Part shown: positions 51,887 to 61,704 of the stretch, piece by piece
Layout of the letters: each line of letters opens with the position of its first letter
Position numbering within the stretch: position 1 is the first letter of the stretch
Origin: Amphimedon queenslandica
Taxonomy: Eukaryota; Porifera; Demospongiae; Haplosclerida; Niphatidae
Length of the DNA stretch: 64,000 nucleotides
NCBI RefSeq assembly: GCF_000090795.2
Contig: NW_003546269.1
Span: 379,302 to 443,301, forward strand
Direction of reading: 5' to 3'
Program-made: the position numbers and the translations under genes
Notes under the pieces: model-generated
The model's input: only the letters and a program-made list of their open reading frames with translations
The model's database searches: none
Told to the model about the DNA's origin: nothing

Positions 51887-54316
51887 ATGGGGAATGGAGT
51901 GAGCGGAAGCAGAGGTGCTTCAGCACGGATAAATAGTGCTGGCCCTTCAAATACAAATACTCTTCCAGAGCTAGAACAAGAAGAAGGGGCTATGAATCAA
52001 AGGGAGGAAGAGAGAGGAGGAGAGAGTAGGTCTGCTCCCGGTCTAGCCCCACCACAAAAGCACCATGACTTGATCTCAGCCGCCATAGAAGAGATATCAA
52101 GCTTCTTTAGACTCCCGTTCAATACAGCAACGCTGCTTAGCTCAGCAGTGACTAGAAACCTTAATTCAAATGAGGCCATTGTGAAGAAAGGGGAGACTGT
52201 GAGAGGAGTGTGCATAGTCATTGAAGGCTGTCTCTCTCAGTTGGATCCCTCAGGAAAGAAGACACTGTACAACTTGAGACCTGGTGACATGTTTGGTGAA
52301 GTGGAGACGCTGACCAGCTGCGCTGCAGAAGCTGACATCATTGCAAATGAAAAGTAAAATACAATACAATTACATGTACACTGCACATATGCTCTCCATT
52401 TTAATAACGTTTTATGTATATACATGTTTATATGTTGTGTAGAAAGTTTGAGTTGATTCCGATTAAAATTGGATTTTTTACAAATTTTTAAAGTTGCTCC
52501 GAAATCAGGCCAAAGTCCCTTTACTATAAGTACAGGGATTTTGGCAAAATTTTGTCAAAAATAAAAAGTAAAAAATTCTTAATTTTTATAATGTTTTCTC
52601 ATGCATATACATGTTTTTATGTTGTGTAGAAAGTTTGAGTTGATTCCGATTAAAATTGAATTTTTTTACAATTTTTTAAAACTTTGGCCCAAACTTTGTG
52701 ACAATGGAGCTAATGGGTTTTTGCTTGTCATAGATTTCGTGACAATGGAACTAATGGGTTTTTGTTTGTCACAGATTTCGTGACAATGGAACTAATGGGT
52801 TTTTGCTTGTCACAGATTTCGTGACAATGGAACTAATGGGTTTTTGCTTGTCACGGATTTCATGACAATAGAACTAATGGGTTTTTGTTTGTCACGGATT
52901 TTGTGACAATGGAACTAATGGGTTTTTGTTTGTCACGGATTTTGTGACAATGGAACTAATGGGTTTTTGCTTGTCACGGATTTTGTGAAAATGGAACTAA
53001 TGGGTTTTTTTGCTTGTCACGAATTTTGTGACAATGGAACTAATGGGTTTTTGCTTGTCACGGATTTTGTGAAAATGGAACTAATGGGTTTTTTTGCTTG
53101 TCACGAATTTTGTGACAATGGAACTAATGGGTTTTTGTTTGTCACGGATTTCCTGACAATAGAACTAATGGGTTTTTGCTTGTCACGGATTTCGTGACAA
53201 TAGAACTAATGGGTTTTTGCTTGTCACGGATTTCGTGACAATGTAACTAATGGGTTTTTGCTTGTCACAGATTTTGTGACAATGGAACTAATTTTGCCAA
53301 AATTGAAAGGAGAAAATTTGCCTTTTAAATAACTGTTTTCCCTTATACATGTTCTTATGTTAGTGAATAACTGTCACTGTGTTATATGATACTATAGGAG
53401 TTGTCTCATTTGCCTACCAATGGAAGCTATCAGAAATAAAACAAGAGGGAGAGTAAATGAGAAGAATATTAAAGATTGGTGCATCGAGAGGTATGCAAAA
53501 CCTGTTGCTCACAACATAGATCTAATATGTATATTTAGATCTTATTTAATATCAAACTATTTTGACAGACAAGTAATAGCACTGTCTGTAATCATGCTAT
53601 CACTTAAAGTAATAGTCAGCTCCAAAGTAAAATAATTACCATGTTATATATTATTGCAGAGTAGCTCTGATTTATTTTCCACTTGGTCACATGAAGCATT
53701 AGAGTATATTTCAAGACTATGTCAGATAAGTAATAAATGGATAGTAGTTGTCTCTGCATGCATTACTTCATAATTTAGCTGCTTACAGTTCAAAGTCTAC
53801 AGTTTTTCAGGAAGGAGAGCCATCAAATGATGTCTTTGTTCTAGTGAAAGGAAAGTAAGTTTATCAGCAGCAGCATTACTGCAGGTTAAAACTGAAACTG
53901 TCTTGGAATATCAATGTAGACTAGAGATTGTGGGGAATAATAATGATAAGGAAGAAATTGAAGTAAAGAGCACCAAAAAAGCGCAAGCATTTGGTATAAA
54001 AGGTATTATTTTAAATAATAAAATACTGTAGAAAGTAGTATCCTGCAATAGATACATTTAAGAGACAGTCCAGACAACAAACAGTAAAGTAAGATAACAT
54101 AGTACCAAATATGATGATGTTTGTAATATTCCACAGTGTAATAGAACCATCACTTATAGTCCTAGTATCTAAAGATGTCATCAAACTATCTCTTAGCAAA
54201 GTATGCAGCACTGAATGCATAGTGTGGTTTTTATGTCTGTACTTTTATATTTGCAGTTTCCAAATGAAAATAGATCATTTATGGCTAAAGTGCAGACATA
54301 TAGAACAGATCCATGA
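51887..54316 (+). CDS. Protein with two cyclic-nucleotide-binding domains and a myristoylation-type N terminus
   Basis: Seven exons (51887-52353, 53398-53490, 53662-53729, 53779-53854, 53920-54002, 54103-54200, 54257-54316) join in phase to 314 residues. The N terminus MGNGVSGS fits N-myristoylation. After a Glu-rich disordered leader, the first domain (residues ~60-170) has FRLPFNTATLLSSAV, IVKKGETVRGVCIVIEG and LRPGDMFGEVETL, the phosphate-binding-cassette region of cNMP domains. A second, weaker domain follows (VFQEGEPSNDVFVLVKGKLEI, then AFGIK and LIVLVSKDVIKLSL). The cassette Arg expected after the small-residue run is not evident, so cAMP/cGMP binding is uncertain. Domain pairing recalls PKA regulatory subunits, but no inhibitor/docking sequence is seen. 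Several acceptors had to be chosen to keep frame. Confidence 0.72.
52430..53290. repeat. ~186-base repeat relics followed by a 41-base minisatellite
   Basis: Two ~186-base-family units fill 52430-52690. From about 52697 to 53290 a 41-base unit repeats roughly 14 times: GACAATGGAACTAATGGG, a T run, GCTTGTCAC, GGATTTCGT. Each unit boundary contains the inverted pair TTGTCAC/GTGACAA. Variation is mostly single bases and two T-run expansions. The whole lies in intron 1 of the cNMP gene. Confidence 0.93.
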
Positions 54317-54427
54317 TTCACAGATGTAAAAATAATACAGATACTATTGCACATCACATTTCTTTGCATGAACATTCATTGTTTTTTTAACATCTATAAT
54401 TTTTAACCCTTACACCCACTATCAAAC

Positions 54428-57190
54428 ATGGCAGACAACAATGGGTTTCTCTTTGGAGCAGACCATCCTCTCTATTGCATTAAGCATTGGAAGGACGACA
54501 TTTTCATTGTGTCCGGAGGCGGTGGCAAAGCAAAGACTGGGATTAAGAACAAAGTGGTGAGGAAAAACTTAAAACTAATGACAGCTAAAGATCATAGACA
54601 ATGGACCCCAGGAAAATGAATGAGAGATGGCAGAAAGAGGATTAATAATGACATTACTGATCAAACCTAATATAAATAAATAAATGATAAATGTACATTT
54701 TAATGACAAAAGTCCTTCATGTCGATTTGGTTTATTGATTGAATAGCGATGCATTCACATGTACAACATTATTTGGCTGAAGACCCGTACTATAGTACAG
54801 GGACTTTTGGCCCGATTTTTGAGTAACTTTAAAAATTCTTTAAAAATCTAAATTTGATCAGAATCAGCTCAAACTTGCTACACAATATAAGTACATGTAT
54901 ATGTATTAGATAACATTATTAAAATGGAGAATTCTCTCCTAGTCATTTTTGGCAAAATTTGGCCTGTGACCCTGTACTATAGTACAGGGACTTTGACCCA
55001 ATTTTTGAGTAACTTTAAAAATTCATAAAAAATCCAAATTTGATTGGAATCAGCTCAAACTTGCTACACAACATAAGTACATGTATATGTATCAGATAAC
55101 ATTATTAAAATGGAGAATTCTCTCCTAGTCATTTTTGGCAAAATTTGGCCTGTGACCCTGTACTATAGTACAGGGACTTTTGCCTGATTTTTGAATAACT
55201 TTAAAAATTCGTAAAAAAATCAATTTTGATCGGAATCAGTTCAAACTTTCTACACAACTTAAGAACATGTATATGTATCAGATAACATTATTAAAATGGA
55301 GAATTCTCTCCTAGTCATTTTTGGCAAAATTTGGCCTGTGACCCTGTACTATAGTACAGGGACTTTTGCCTGATTTTTGAATAACTTTAAAAATTTGTAA
55401 AAAAATCAATTTTGATCGGAATCAGTTCAAACTTTCTACACAACTTAAGAACATGTATATGTATCATGTAAAGTTATAAAAACAGAGAATTCTCTACCTT
55501 TAATTTTTGACAAAATTTGGCCCGTAACCCTGTACTATAATAGTACAGGGACTTTGGCTCAATTTTATAAAAAAATTAATTGTGATCAGAATCAGTTCAA
55601 ACTTGCCACACATTACATTATCAATGGTTACAATTTAAAACTGGTTATTTTATTTTTTTAGAGTTTTCATCGTCTCCTTACAACTAATGGAAACCAGTCG
55701 GTCAGCAGTCGCTCGTACTATTCAAGTGATTGTCTCTGCCAGCGTGAGACCGGGTTTGATCTACTAATGCAGTTCTCAATCAGCCCGAAAGACGCATCAG
55801 TACTTGCTGCCAGTGTTGAATCAGACTGTAAACTTTATTCTATCAAAGAGAAAGAAAGCGGAGACTCAGGAGAAGAGAAAGAAGCTAAAGTTGAGTCTTT
55901 GACTTACACGGACAAGGAGAAAGAGATCGAAGAAAGTGAGAAAGAGAGCAAAGAAAGTGAAGAGGAGAATGTAAAAGAGAATGAGGAAGAGGAAGGAGAT
56001 TCGTCTAAAGAGGATGATGAAGTTGATGAAGACGGTGAGCTCGATTTGTTCGAACTAAATGAGACAGCTGCTGTTACTAGTGATGAACACAGCAAGGACC
56101 CGTCTCAAAACGTCGTCAGGTTCTCGTTTGACGGCTCACACGTTTTGACTGGCGGAGATGACGGCTGCTTGAGGATATGGAAAGTAAGAAACAGAAGTTG
56201 AGTTATTGATAAGTAATTTCTCTACAACAGCTCCCAGATTTGAAGGCTGTAGTTTCGAGTAGAGCACATAAAGGAGAAATCACTGATATTGCTGTCCATC
56301 CATCTAAAGAGGTAAGAAAATAATCTTTTAAAATATATATTTCTCTCTCTTTTTCTTCTTCTAAAGCTCAGTGTTTCCATATCTCGTGATGGTGTTGCTA
56401 AGGTGTGGGAGGGACTGGATGATAAAGAGGAAGTAACAGAGTTTACAGCTGCAAAGGACTATCGTTTTAGAGCTTGTGGGTCAGTGAGACTTTGGATATA
56501 TTTAATATTAATAGATTTAATTTACGTTTGTTCTTAATTAGGTTTTCTAATTATAAGGATGTACAGGAATTTTTTACTATCAGCTCTCCGATAAAATGGA
56601 AGAACAGGTCACGTCAGTACTGCTACCTCACTAAATGGGACACACAAAAATGGAAGACACTAAAATCAACAAGTACTGGTACCACAATGCTAACTGCAAT
56701 GACTATATAGTGAGTGTTCTAAAAATAGAACTGCTGTGCTATTTATAGTAACAATATAGTGAACAGTACATTGGGATTGGAGATGCAAGTGGAGGCCTCT
56801 TTGTCTACACTACAAATTTGAAAGTGAAAATTGAGATTAAGATTAAATTTTTAATTTTTATAATATTTAAAGGCGTTTTTGAAGATACTTAGCGTACATT
56901 CATCATCAGTAACTGACCTGTGCTTTATGTCACATGACAAAGGAGAAGAAAAAGAAAAAGAGTTAGTGTTGTTGAGTGTTTCTGTTGATAGAAGCTGCTA
57001 CATCAATGAAGTAAAGCAGAAAGGTAAAAAAACTGTAGTACTTAGTTATCAGTAATCCTCCTATTTAGACCAGTGACTTTATCATTATTATTGTATATTT
57101 TTAGGTAATTGGTGGTCAAAGTACTTGATATTATTGACAGTGGTCGTACTTTTGCTGGCAATATTTGCTGAATCTATTTGGACATTTTAA
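54428..57190 (+). CDS. PREB: PREB / SEC12-like guanine nucleotide exchange factor for SAR1
   Basis: Eight exons (54428-54556, 55662-56183, 56231-56311, 56367-56479, 56542-56709, 56760-56823, 56873-57023, 57105-57190) join in phase to 437 residues, near the family norm. The first blade holds the signature VSGGGGKAKTGIKN, matching the K-loop region used by SEC12 to act on SAR1. WD-type blades follow (FSFDGSHVLTGGDDGCLRIWK, HKGEITDIAVHP, SISRDGVAKVWEG, YIGIGDASGGLFVYTT), interrupted by an acidic insertion (KESEEENVKENEEEE). A C-terminal membrane anchor (YLILLTVVVLLLAIFAESIW) ends the protein with only two residues after it. It launches COPII coat assembly at the ER. Intron 1 is filled by the ~186-base repeat. 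Confidence 0.93.
54775..55615. repeat. ~186-base palindrome repeat array (about 4.5 copies) in PREB intron 1
   Basis: Perfect 20-base palindromes at 54970-54989, 55156-55175 and 55342-55361 are exactly 186 bases apart; imperfect cores flank them near 54787 and 55529. This is the most regular array in the window. Confidence 0.95.
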
Positions 57191-57288
57191 ATCTCTTGTA
57201 TTGTTTTTCTTTGTATAATCATAGATAGATCAATAAAAATCATTTGTGAATCACAGGGCGTGGCTGCCTGTTTGCTGCGCTGCATGCA

Positions 57289-58245
57289 ATGGCTGAAGCT
57301 GATGTAGTGTCTGCTAACGAGCTGTTTGAAGTTATTTGGGACTCAATTCACGAGTACAGACCATTTCTGCTTATCCTAAAGGTGGACAACGCCGTTATCA
57401 ATCGTTTGTTTCACCATAACTGTGATCGTGCAGGTGCCTTGGCGGATTGTTTGGAACACTATCTTAACAATGTTTGTGTGGGGTGGACATCTGCTGCAAT
57501 CTGGGAAAGTGTAGCTTATGCCCTTGGAAAATGTGGCAATGCCAAAAGGGCTGAAGAAATTAGACAAAAGGTGAGGTGCAATGAAAAGGTAGTTTTTGAC
57601 AGTCCCTCTCGTGAAAGCGAATACATTGGATCAGGAGAGGATTATACTGGATATTATTCATCCATGCAAGCTCAACAAATGGTGGAGGCTTCAGATGGAG
57701 ATGTTGATTATTTAAAGAGCTCCATCACGTTGCACTACAACGAAGCGAAAAGAAAGTTTAGAGAGTATTACTTTGACGTGAAAGAAGTTTTAAACAATGA
57801 AGAACAAGAAGCATCCGATGTCTTAACAGATTATAAAATGCAAGGAGAAAAACAAGGCAATGATGTTGAAATTCGTTTAAACGAACTTTTGAAAAGAATC
57901 TCTAACCTAGAGGCTCTTTTTAATGATGCAACATCCAAATTGTCAAAAGGCGATTGTACTGCCTTCCCAACAATGAATAAAATAAATGATGAATACATTT
58001 GTATTGAAAAATTGCTTGCAGAAGCTTTGAAACAGTTTGAAAAATATAAAAACATTGTTTCAGATCAAACTGGAGATTCAGTCGCAGTCACAGCAGATGT
58101 GATCCACTCTTTGCAAGCTATTATGAAGCTAATGACAGTTCAAACTTTAGTTGACACAGATAGAGTTGAAGTCGATGAAGAAGAAGCATATCAAGTTGTA
58201 AGACCTATCACAGTTGAACCACAACCATCCCAAAATTCTCAGTAG
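57289..58245 (+). CDS. Intronless protein with N-terminal death-fold-like domain
   Basis: A single frame of 318 residues begins MAEADVVSANELFEVIW, 98 bases after the PREB stop. Residues ~8-98 form a six-helix-like pattern ending WTSAAIWESVAYALGKCGNAKRAEEIRQK, which fits a Death or CARD-like domain (W in helix 5, L-A-x-x-I pattern in the last helix). The remainder is helical with coiled-coil character (YNEAKRKFREYYFDVKEVL, RLNELLKRISNLEALF). No enzyme motifs are visible. Being intronless next to intron-rich genes, and lying between PREB and a broken PREB copy, it may be a retroposed or transposed gene. An adaptor role in cell-death or immune signalling is inference. Confidence 0.65.
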   Translation: MAEADVVSANELFEVIWDSIHEYRPFLLILKVDNAVINRLFHHNCDRAGALADCLEHYLNNVCVGWTSAAIWESVAYALGKCGNAKRAEEIRQKVRCNEKVVFDSPSRESEYIGSGEDYTGYYSSMQAQQMVEASDGDVDYLKSSITLHYNEAKRKFREYYFDVKEVLNNEEQEASDVLTDYKMQGEKQGNDVEIRLNELLKRISNLEALFNDATSKLSKGDCTAFPTMNKINDEYICIEKLLAEALKQFEKYKNIVSDQTGDSVAVTADVIHSLQAIMKLMTVQTLVDTDRVEVDEEEAYQVVRPITVEPQPSQNSQ

Positions 58246-58549
58246 TTTTGTGGAGGGACTGGGTATGCAAAATGACCCAAATTTATACCTTTGAATGGTT
58301 TATGCTCTGCAATTTTTAACACTCATATCTCCACACTGCATATTGTTCTAAATTTTTAGGCTTAATGATAAAGCACTTTTTAGCTATAATTATTATTATT
58401 AGCAGGAGTAGCCCAGTTACCTCAGCAGGAGATAATTATCATGGCAATATGAATATCCATAGTGCTCCTCCCACCATGCCAACACCAGTCCACCACAACT
58501 CTGAGCTATTCTCTGCTCTGTGGACAATAAGGAGTAAGGATTACTAAGG

Positions 58550-60655
58550 ATGAGCTCTGATACACAGCCGTGTCAAGTGCCAGCATGCTCTCGCCATTAC
58601 GAAGTCATTCAAGAATATTGTGAAACCTGCAACGAGCTGCTGTGCATACAATGCCTCAAGGCTGGCCATTCAACTAAACACAAGATATCAAAATACGTCG
58701 ACCACTTACAGAATCGCAAAATGGATGCAGAGAAGTTATCCCAACGAATTGAGCATATTAAAGCTCAAATATGTAATTTGCAGAAGCTCTTTCAAGAGAG
58801 AAAAAACAAGTTTTGTACAGGTCTTCAGAAAACTGAAGAGAAAATAAATCAATCATTTCAAGAGGTTCATAAGGCTATGCATGATTGGGAGGTAAGACAT
58901 AGCAATATCCTGGATAGAAAAAATGAAATACAATTGCAAAGGCTTGAAGACGCTCACCAAAAAGGTAGCAAAACAGTGCACATAGAAAGACCAAAAGTTT
59001 GGATTCGAACAAATGCAAGAAGAAACCTTCATGGAATAGTTAAAGGGCTTACACCAACTTTGGTTTTGTCAATAAGTGGAGCTACATCGTATTCTCGACG
59101 TAGCTCACACGATAGTCAATTGAAGCGTTTTGAGCAGCTGGAGTATGATTATGCTAGACCTGTTGGTAATGGCAGCCGCAAAGGAAGTAGGGGGAAATCA
59201 ATTTCAGTTACAACTCCTGTTCGCCGATACAATCCTCCTCCTCCATCAGATATTAATGATGATAAAAGCATGCTAGCAACAGGGCAAGCTAATTGGGGCT
59301 TGAGTGAAGAGTATGAGGATTTATATTATAGTGAAATAGTTACAAACCCTCCATCAAGGCAAATAGATAATTCTTGTGATGATAAGGTAAAATACATAAA
59401 TATTTCAGGACTGCAGCTGTCACCACCATCTTTATCATCGATAGCACGACCACGACTACCGGCACCACCATTGCAACCACCACCACCGTTGTTGTCTTAT
59501 CCTGAAGAAATTTCAAAATCTAGAGAGCAAGTCAATGAATATGATATGCCACCTGACCCACCCACTGATAGCGAATATACATCCATGGATAATATTATTA
59601 TTCCTCACTCACTATCTCCTCCACCGCTACCGCCACGTCCAGTAATGGTAGGAACAAACAAAAGCGTGCAAGAAGATTATGATTTATTGCCAGAAGAACA
59701 TGCTTATCAAATTTTTGATCCAAAAATGATACTTCTCAAGCCTGCCAGCATAATTTTGAATGGTCTCGCAGCAACTAATCCATCAGAATCAGTGATTTTA
59801 AATGATGTCTGTACAGGCCCCCTTGGGAGCATGATATTTACTGATCAAATAAACTTTTGTGTAAGAATACTTATGACAGCTGATGAAAAACCACACAAAT
59901 TGGCAAAAGAGATGAGATGTCAGTTGGAAGCCGTTGCCTATGACCAAAAGAACTCAAGAATTATAGTTGCAAGTGAAAAGGGTTTACACCAGCTGGAATT
60001 CGATGAGACCAAACCAAATAAAGCAAAAAATCCAAGGCAGTTCTTGAAAGATAATTATTGCATGTCTATCACCAGTACTAAAGCAATAAGAGGAGAGGAA
60101 ACTCTTATCTATGCAGTAACAAAGAAACATGGAGAAACTTTCATCTCCTGCTTCAAACAAAATGGTCAGTTTGTGAATAAACTAGATGTTACAGGGAAAC
60201 CCTGTTGCATTGCTTACAAGGACAGCTATCTAGTAGTTGCAACTTCACAAGACAAAAATCTCAATAAAATAAGTACCACTGGTTCTCCTCTTTGGGATAT
60301 TGATGTTGATGCCAGGAAAAAGGGTGTCCTTTTTGACCCATTTCGAGTTGTAATTTTACCAAATGACAACATTGCAGTGTCTGAAAAAAAGCAACATTGC
60401 ATTTCTGTCTTTTCAAAGGAAGGGCAACATATTTTAAGATTTGGTCAATTTGGTGATGAGCCAGGAATGTTTAACCAGCCAACTGGAATCGCCGTTCGTC
60501 TTGAAAAGGAACTGGTAGTTGTGGATTCTGGAAACAAAAGGATACAAATATTTGCTTTAGACGAGCTTGCCAAAGAATTTGAAGCTGCAGTCGTAGAAAA
60601 GGAAAGAGCTGAAAAAGAAGAGTCTGATGATGATGACAATACAATAGAATTGTAA
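58550..60655 (+). CDS. B-box / coiled-coil / NHL-type protein (TRIM-like without RING), intronless
   Basis: A single frame of 701 residues starts at 58550. A B-box2 zinc finger (CSRHYEVIQEYCETCNELLC then C-x7-H-x2-H type spacing; residues ~8-50) is followed by a coiled coil (KLSQRIEHIKAQICNLQKLF, to ~140). A disordered middle is Pro-rich with an SH3-type motif LSPPPLPPRP. The C-terminal ~280 residues look like a beta-propeller with at least one clear NHL repeat (LRFGQFGDEPGMFNQPTGIAV...LVVVDSGNKRIQIF). This is the TRIM-NHL/TRIM-like order, but no RING precedes the B-box, so E3 activity is not supported. The last residues are acidic. It lies 304 bases after the death-fold gene on the same strand. 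Confidence 0.85.
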   Translation: MSSDTQPCQVPACSRHYEVIQEYCETCNELLCIQCLKAGHSTKHKISKYVDHLQNRKMDAEKLSQRIEHIKAQICNLQKLFQERKNKFCTGLQKTEEKINQSFQEVHKAMHDWEVRHSNILDRKNEIQLQRLEDAHQKGSKTVHIERPKVWIRTNARRNLHGIVKGLTPTLVLSISGATSYSRRSSHDSQLKRFEQLEYDYARPVGNGSRKGSRGKSISVTTPVRRYNPPPPSDINDDKSMLATGQANWGLSEEYEDLYYSEIVTNPPSRQIDNSCDDKVKYINISGLQLSPPSLSSIARPRLPAPPLQPPPPLLSYPEEISKSREQVNEYDMPPDPPTDSEYTSMDNIIIPHSLSPPPLPPRPVMVGTNKSVQEDYDLLPEEHAYQIFDPKMILLKPASIILNGLAATNPSESVILNDVCTGPLGSMIFTDQINFCVRILMTADEKPHKLAKEMRCQLEAVAYDQKNSRIIVASEKGLHQLEFDETKPNKAKNPRQFLKDNYCMSITSTKAIRGEETLIYAVTKKHGETFISCFKQNGQFVNKLDVTGKPCCIAYKDSYLVVATSQDKNLNKISTTGSPLWDIDVDARKKGVLFDPFRVVILPNDNIAVSEKKQHCISVFSKEGQHILRFGQFGDEPGMFNQPTGIAVRLEKELVVVDSGNKRIQIFALDELAKEFEAAVVEKERAEKEESDDDDNTIEL

Positions 60656-60924
60656 AAGTATACAAGTTTTAGTCTATTATATTTTTTATAGCTATTCATA
60701 AAATTTTCTAAATTAGATTAGTAGTACTGTTAGTAGTCTTGTATAATGTTTTTTTTTTAATTAACAATATGTAGTAATTTTTGCATCATTTTTTTAAATA
60801 AGGAAACACAGAGATATTCATCCAGTGATAGATAATGAATATATTCAGTTAGTAGATCTATAACAGTATGAGAGAAATCCAAACAGAGAGTAAATCTATA
60901 TTATTAGCATATCTATTTAGTGAT

Positions 60925-61190
60925 GCAGTTTAAAATTTGGATTTTTTAGAAAATTTTAAAGTTACTCAAAAATTGGGCCAAAGACCCTGTACTAAGTACA
61001 GGGCTTTGGGCCAAGTTTTGCTAAAACTGAAAAAAAAGAGAATTATTATTTTTATAATTTTTTTAAAGATACATATATGCAAGAGTATATAATACCTCGA
61101 TATATGTGTTATGAGGAAAGTAGTCTGATTCCAATCATAATTGTTTTTTTTACAAATTTTCATAGTTGCCTTAATGTCGGCCACATACTA
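60925..61190. repeat. Single diverged ~186-base repeat unit
   Basis: The core is shortened to CCCTGTACTAAGTACAGGG (60985-61003), losing one base of the palindrome centre. Flanking blocks are heavily diverged. It abuts the broken PREB copy. Confidence 0.7.
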
Positions 61191-61194
61191 TTAA

Positions 61195-61600
61195 TCCCTG
61201 ACAAGTACATTAAAATTGAAGATGCACGTTGAGGACTCTCAATCTATTATAATGCACTACAATTTGAAAGTGAAAACTAAAAATTAAATTTTAATTCTAA
61301 AGGCATTTTTAATAATACCCAGCATACATTCATCATCCGTTACTGATCTGTGCTTTATGTCACATGACAAAGGAAGAGAAAAAGATAAAGATTTATTGTT
61401 TTTGAGTGTCTCTGTTGATAGAAGCTGCAACTGATATTAATGAAGTAAAGCAGAAAGGTAAAAAAACTGCAGTAGTCTACTTTAGTTGCTGTAATCCTAT
61501 GTGCATTTTTAGGTAATTGGTGGTCAAAGTACTTGATATTATTGACAGTGATTGTAATTTTGCTGGCAATATTCGCTGAATCTATTTGGAAATTTTAAAT
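61195..61600 (+). pseudogene. Broken duplicate of the last three PREB exons
   Basis: Segments at about 61200-61272, 61303-61457 and 61514-61599 match PREB exons 6, 7 and 8 with their introns in place. Exon-7-like DNA carries an inserted heptamer around AGCTGCAACTGATATTAATG (PREB has AGCTGCTACATCAATG), which brings a stop. The final membrane-anchor exon is almost intact. Introns are retained, so this is a DNA-level duplication, not a retrocopy. Confidence 0.9.
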
Positions 61601-61704
61601 CTCTTGTACATGTAATAGCAACATAGTTTACTATGTGTCTTTAGCAACTGTAATTAAACAAACATGTCTTAATTGTTAACTTATTAATGTTATAAGAATT
61701 GGCT

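Noticed and set aside
52601-53197. Open frames in the 41-base minisatellite
   Set aside because: The unit is not a multiple of three, frames shift from unit to unit, and splicing evidence places the region inside an intron.
52697-53290. CRISPR-like array
   Set aside because: Units are head-to-tail with no unique spacers, and the genome is clearly eukaryotic.
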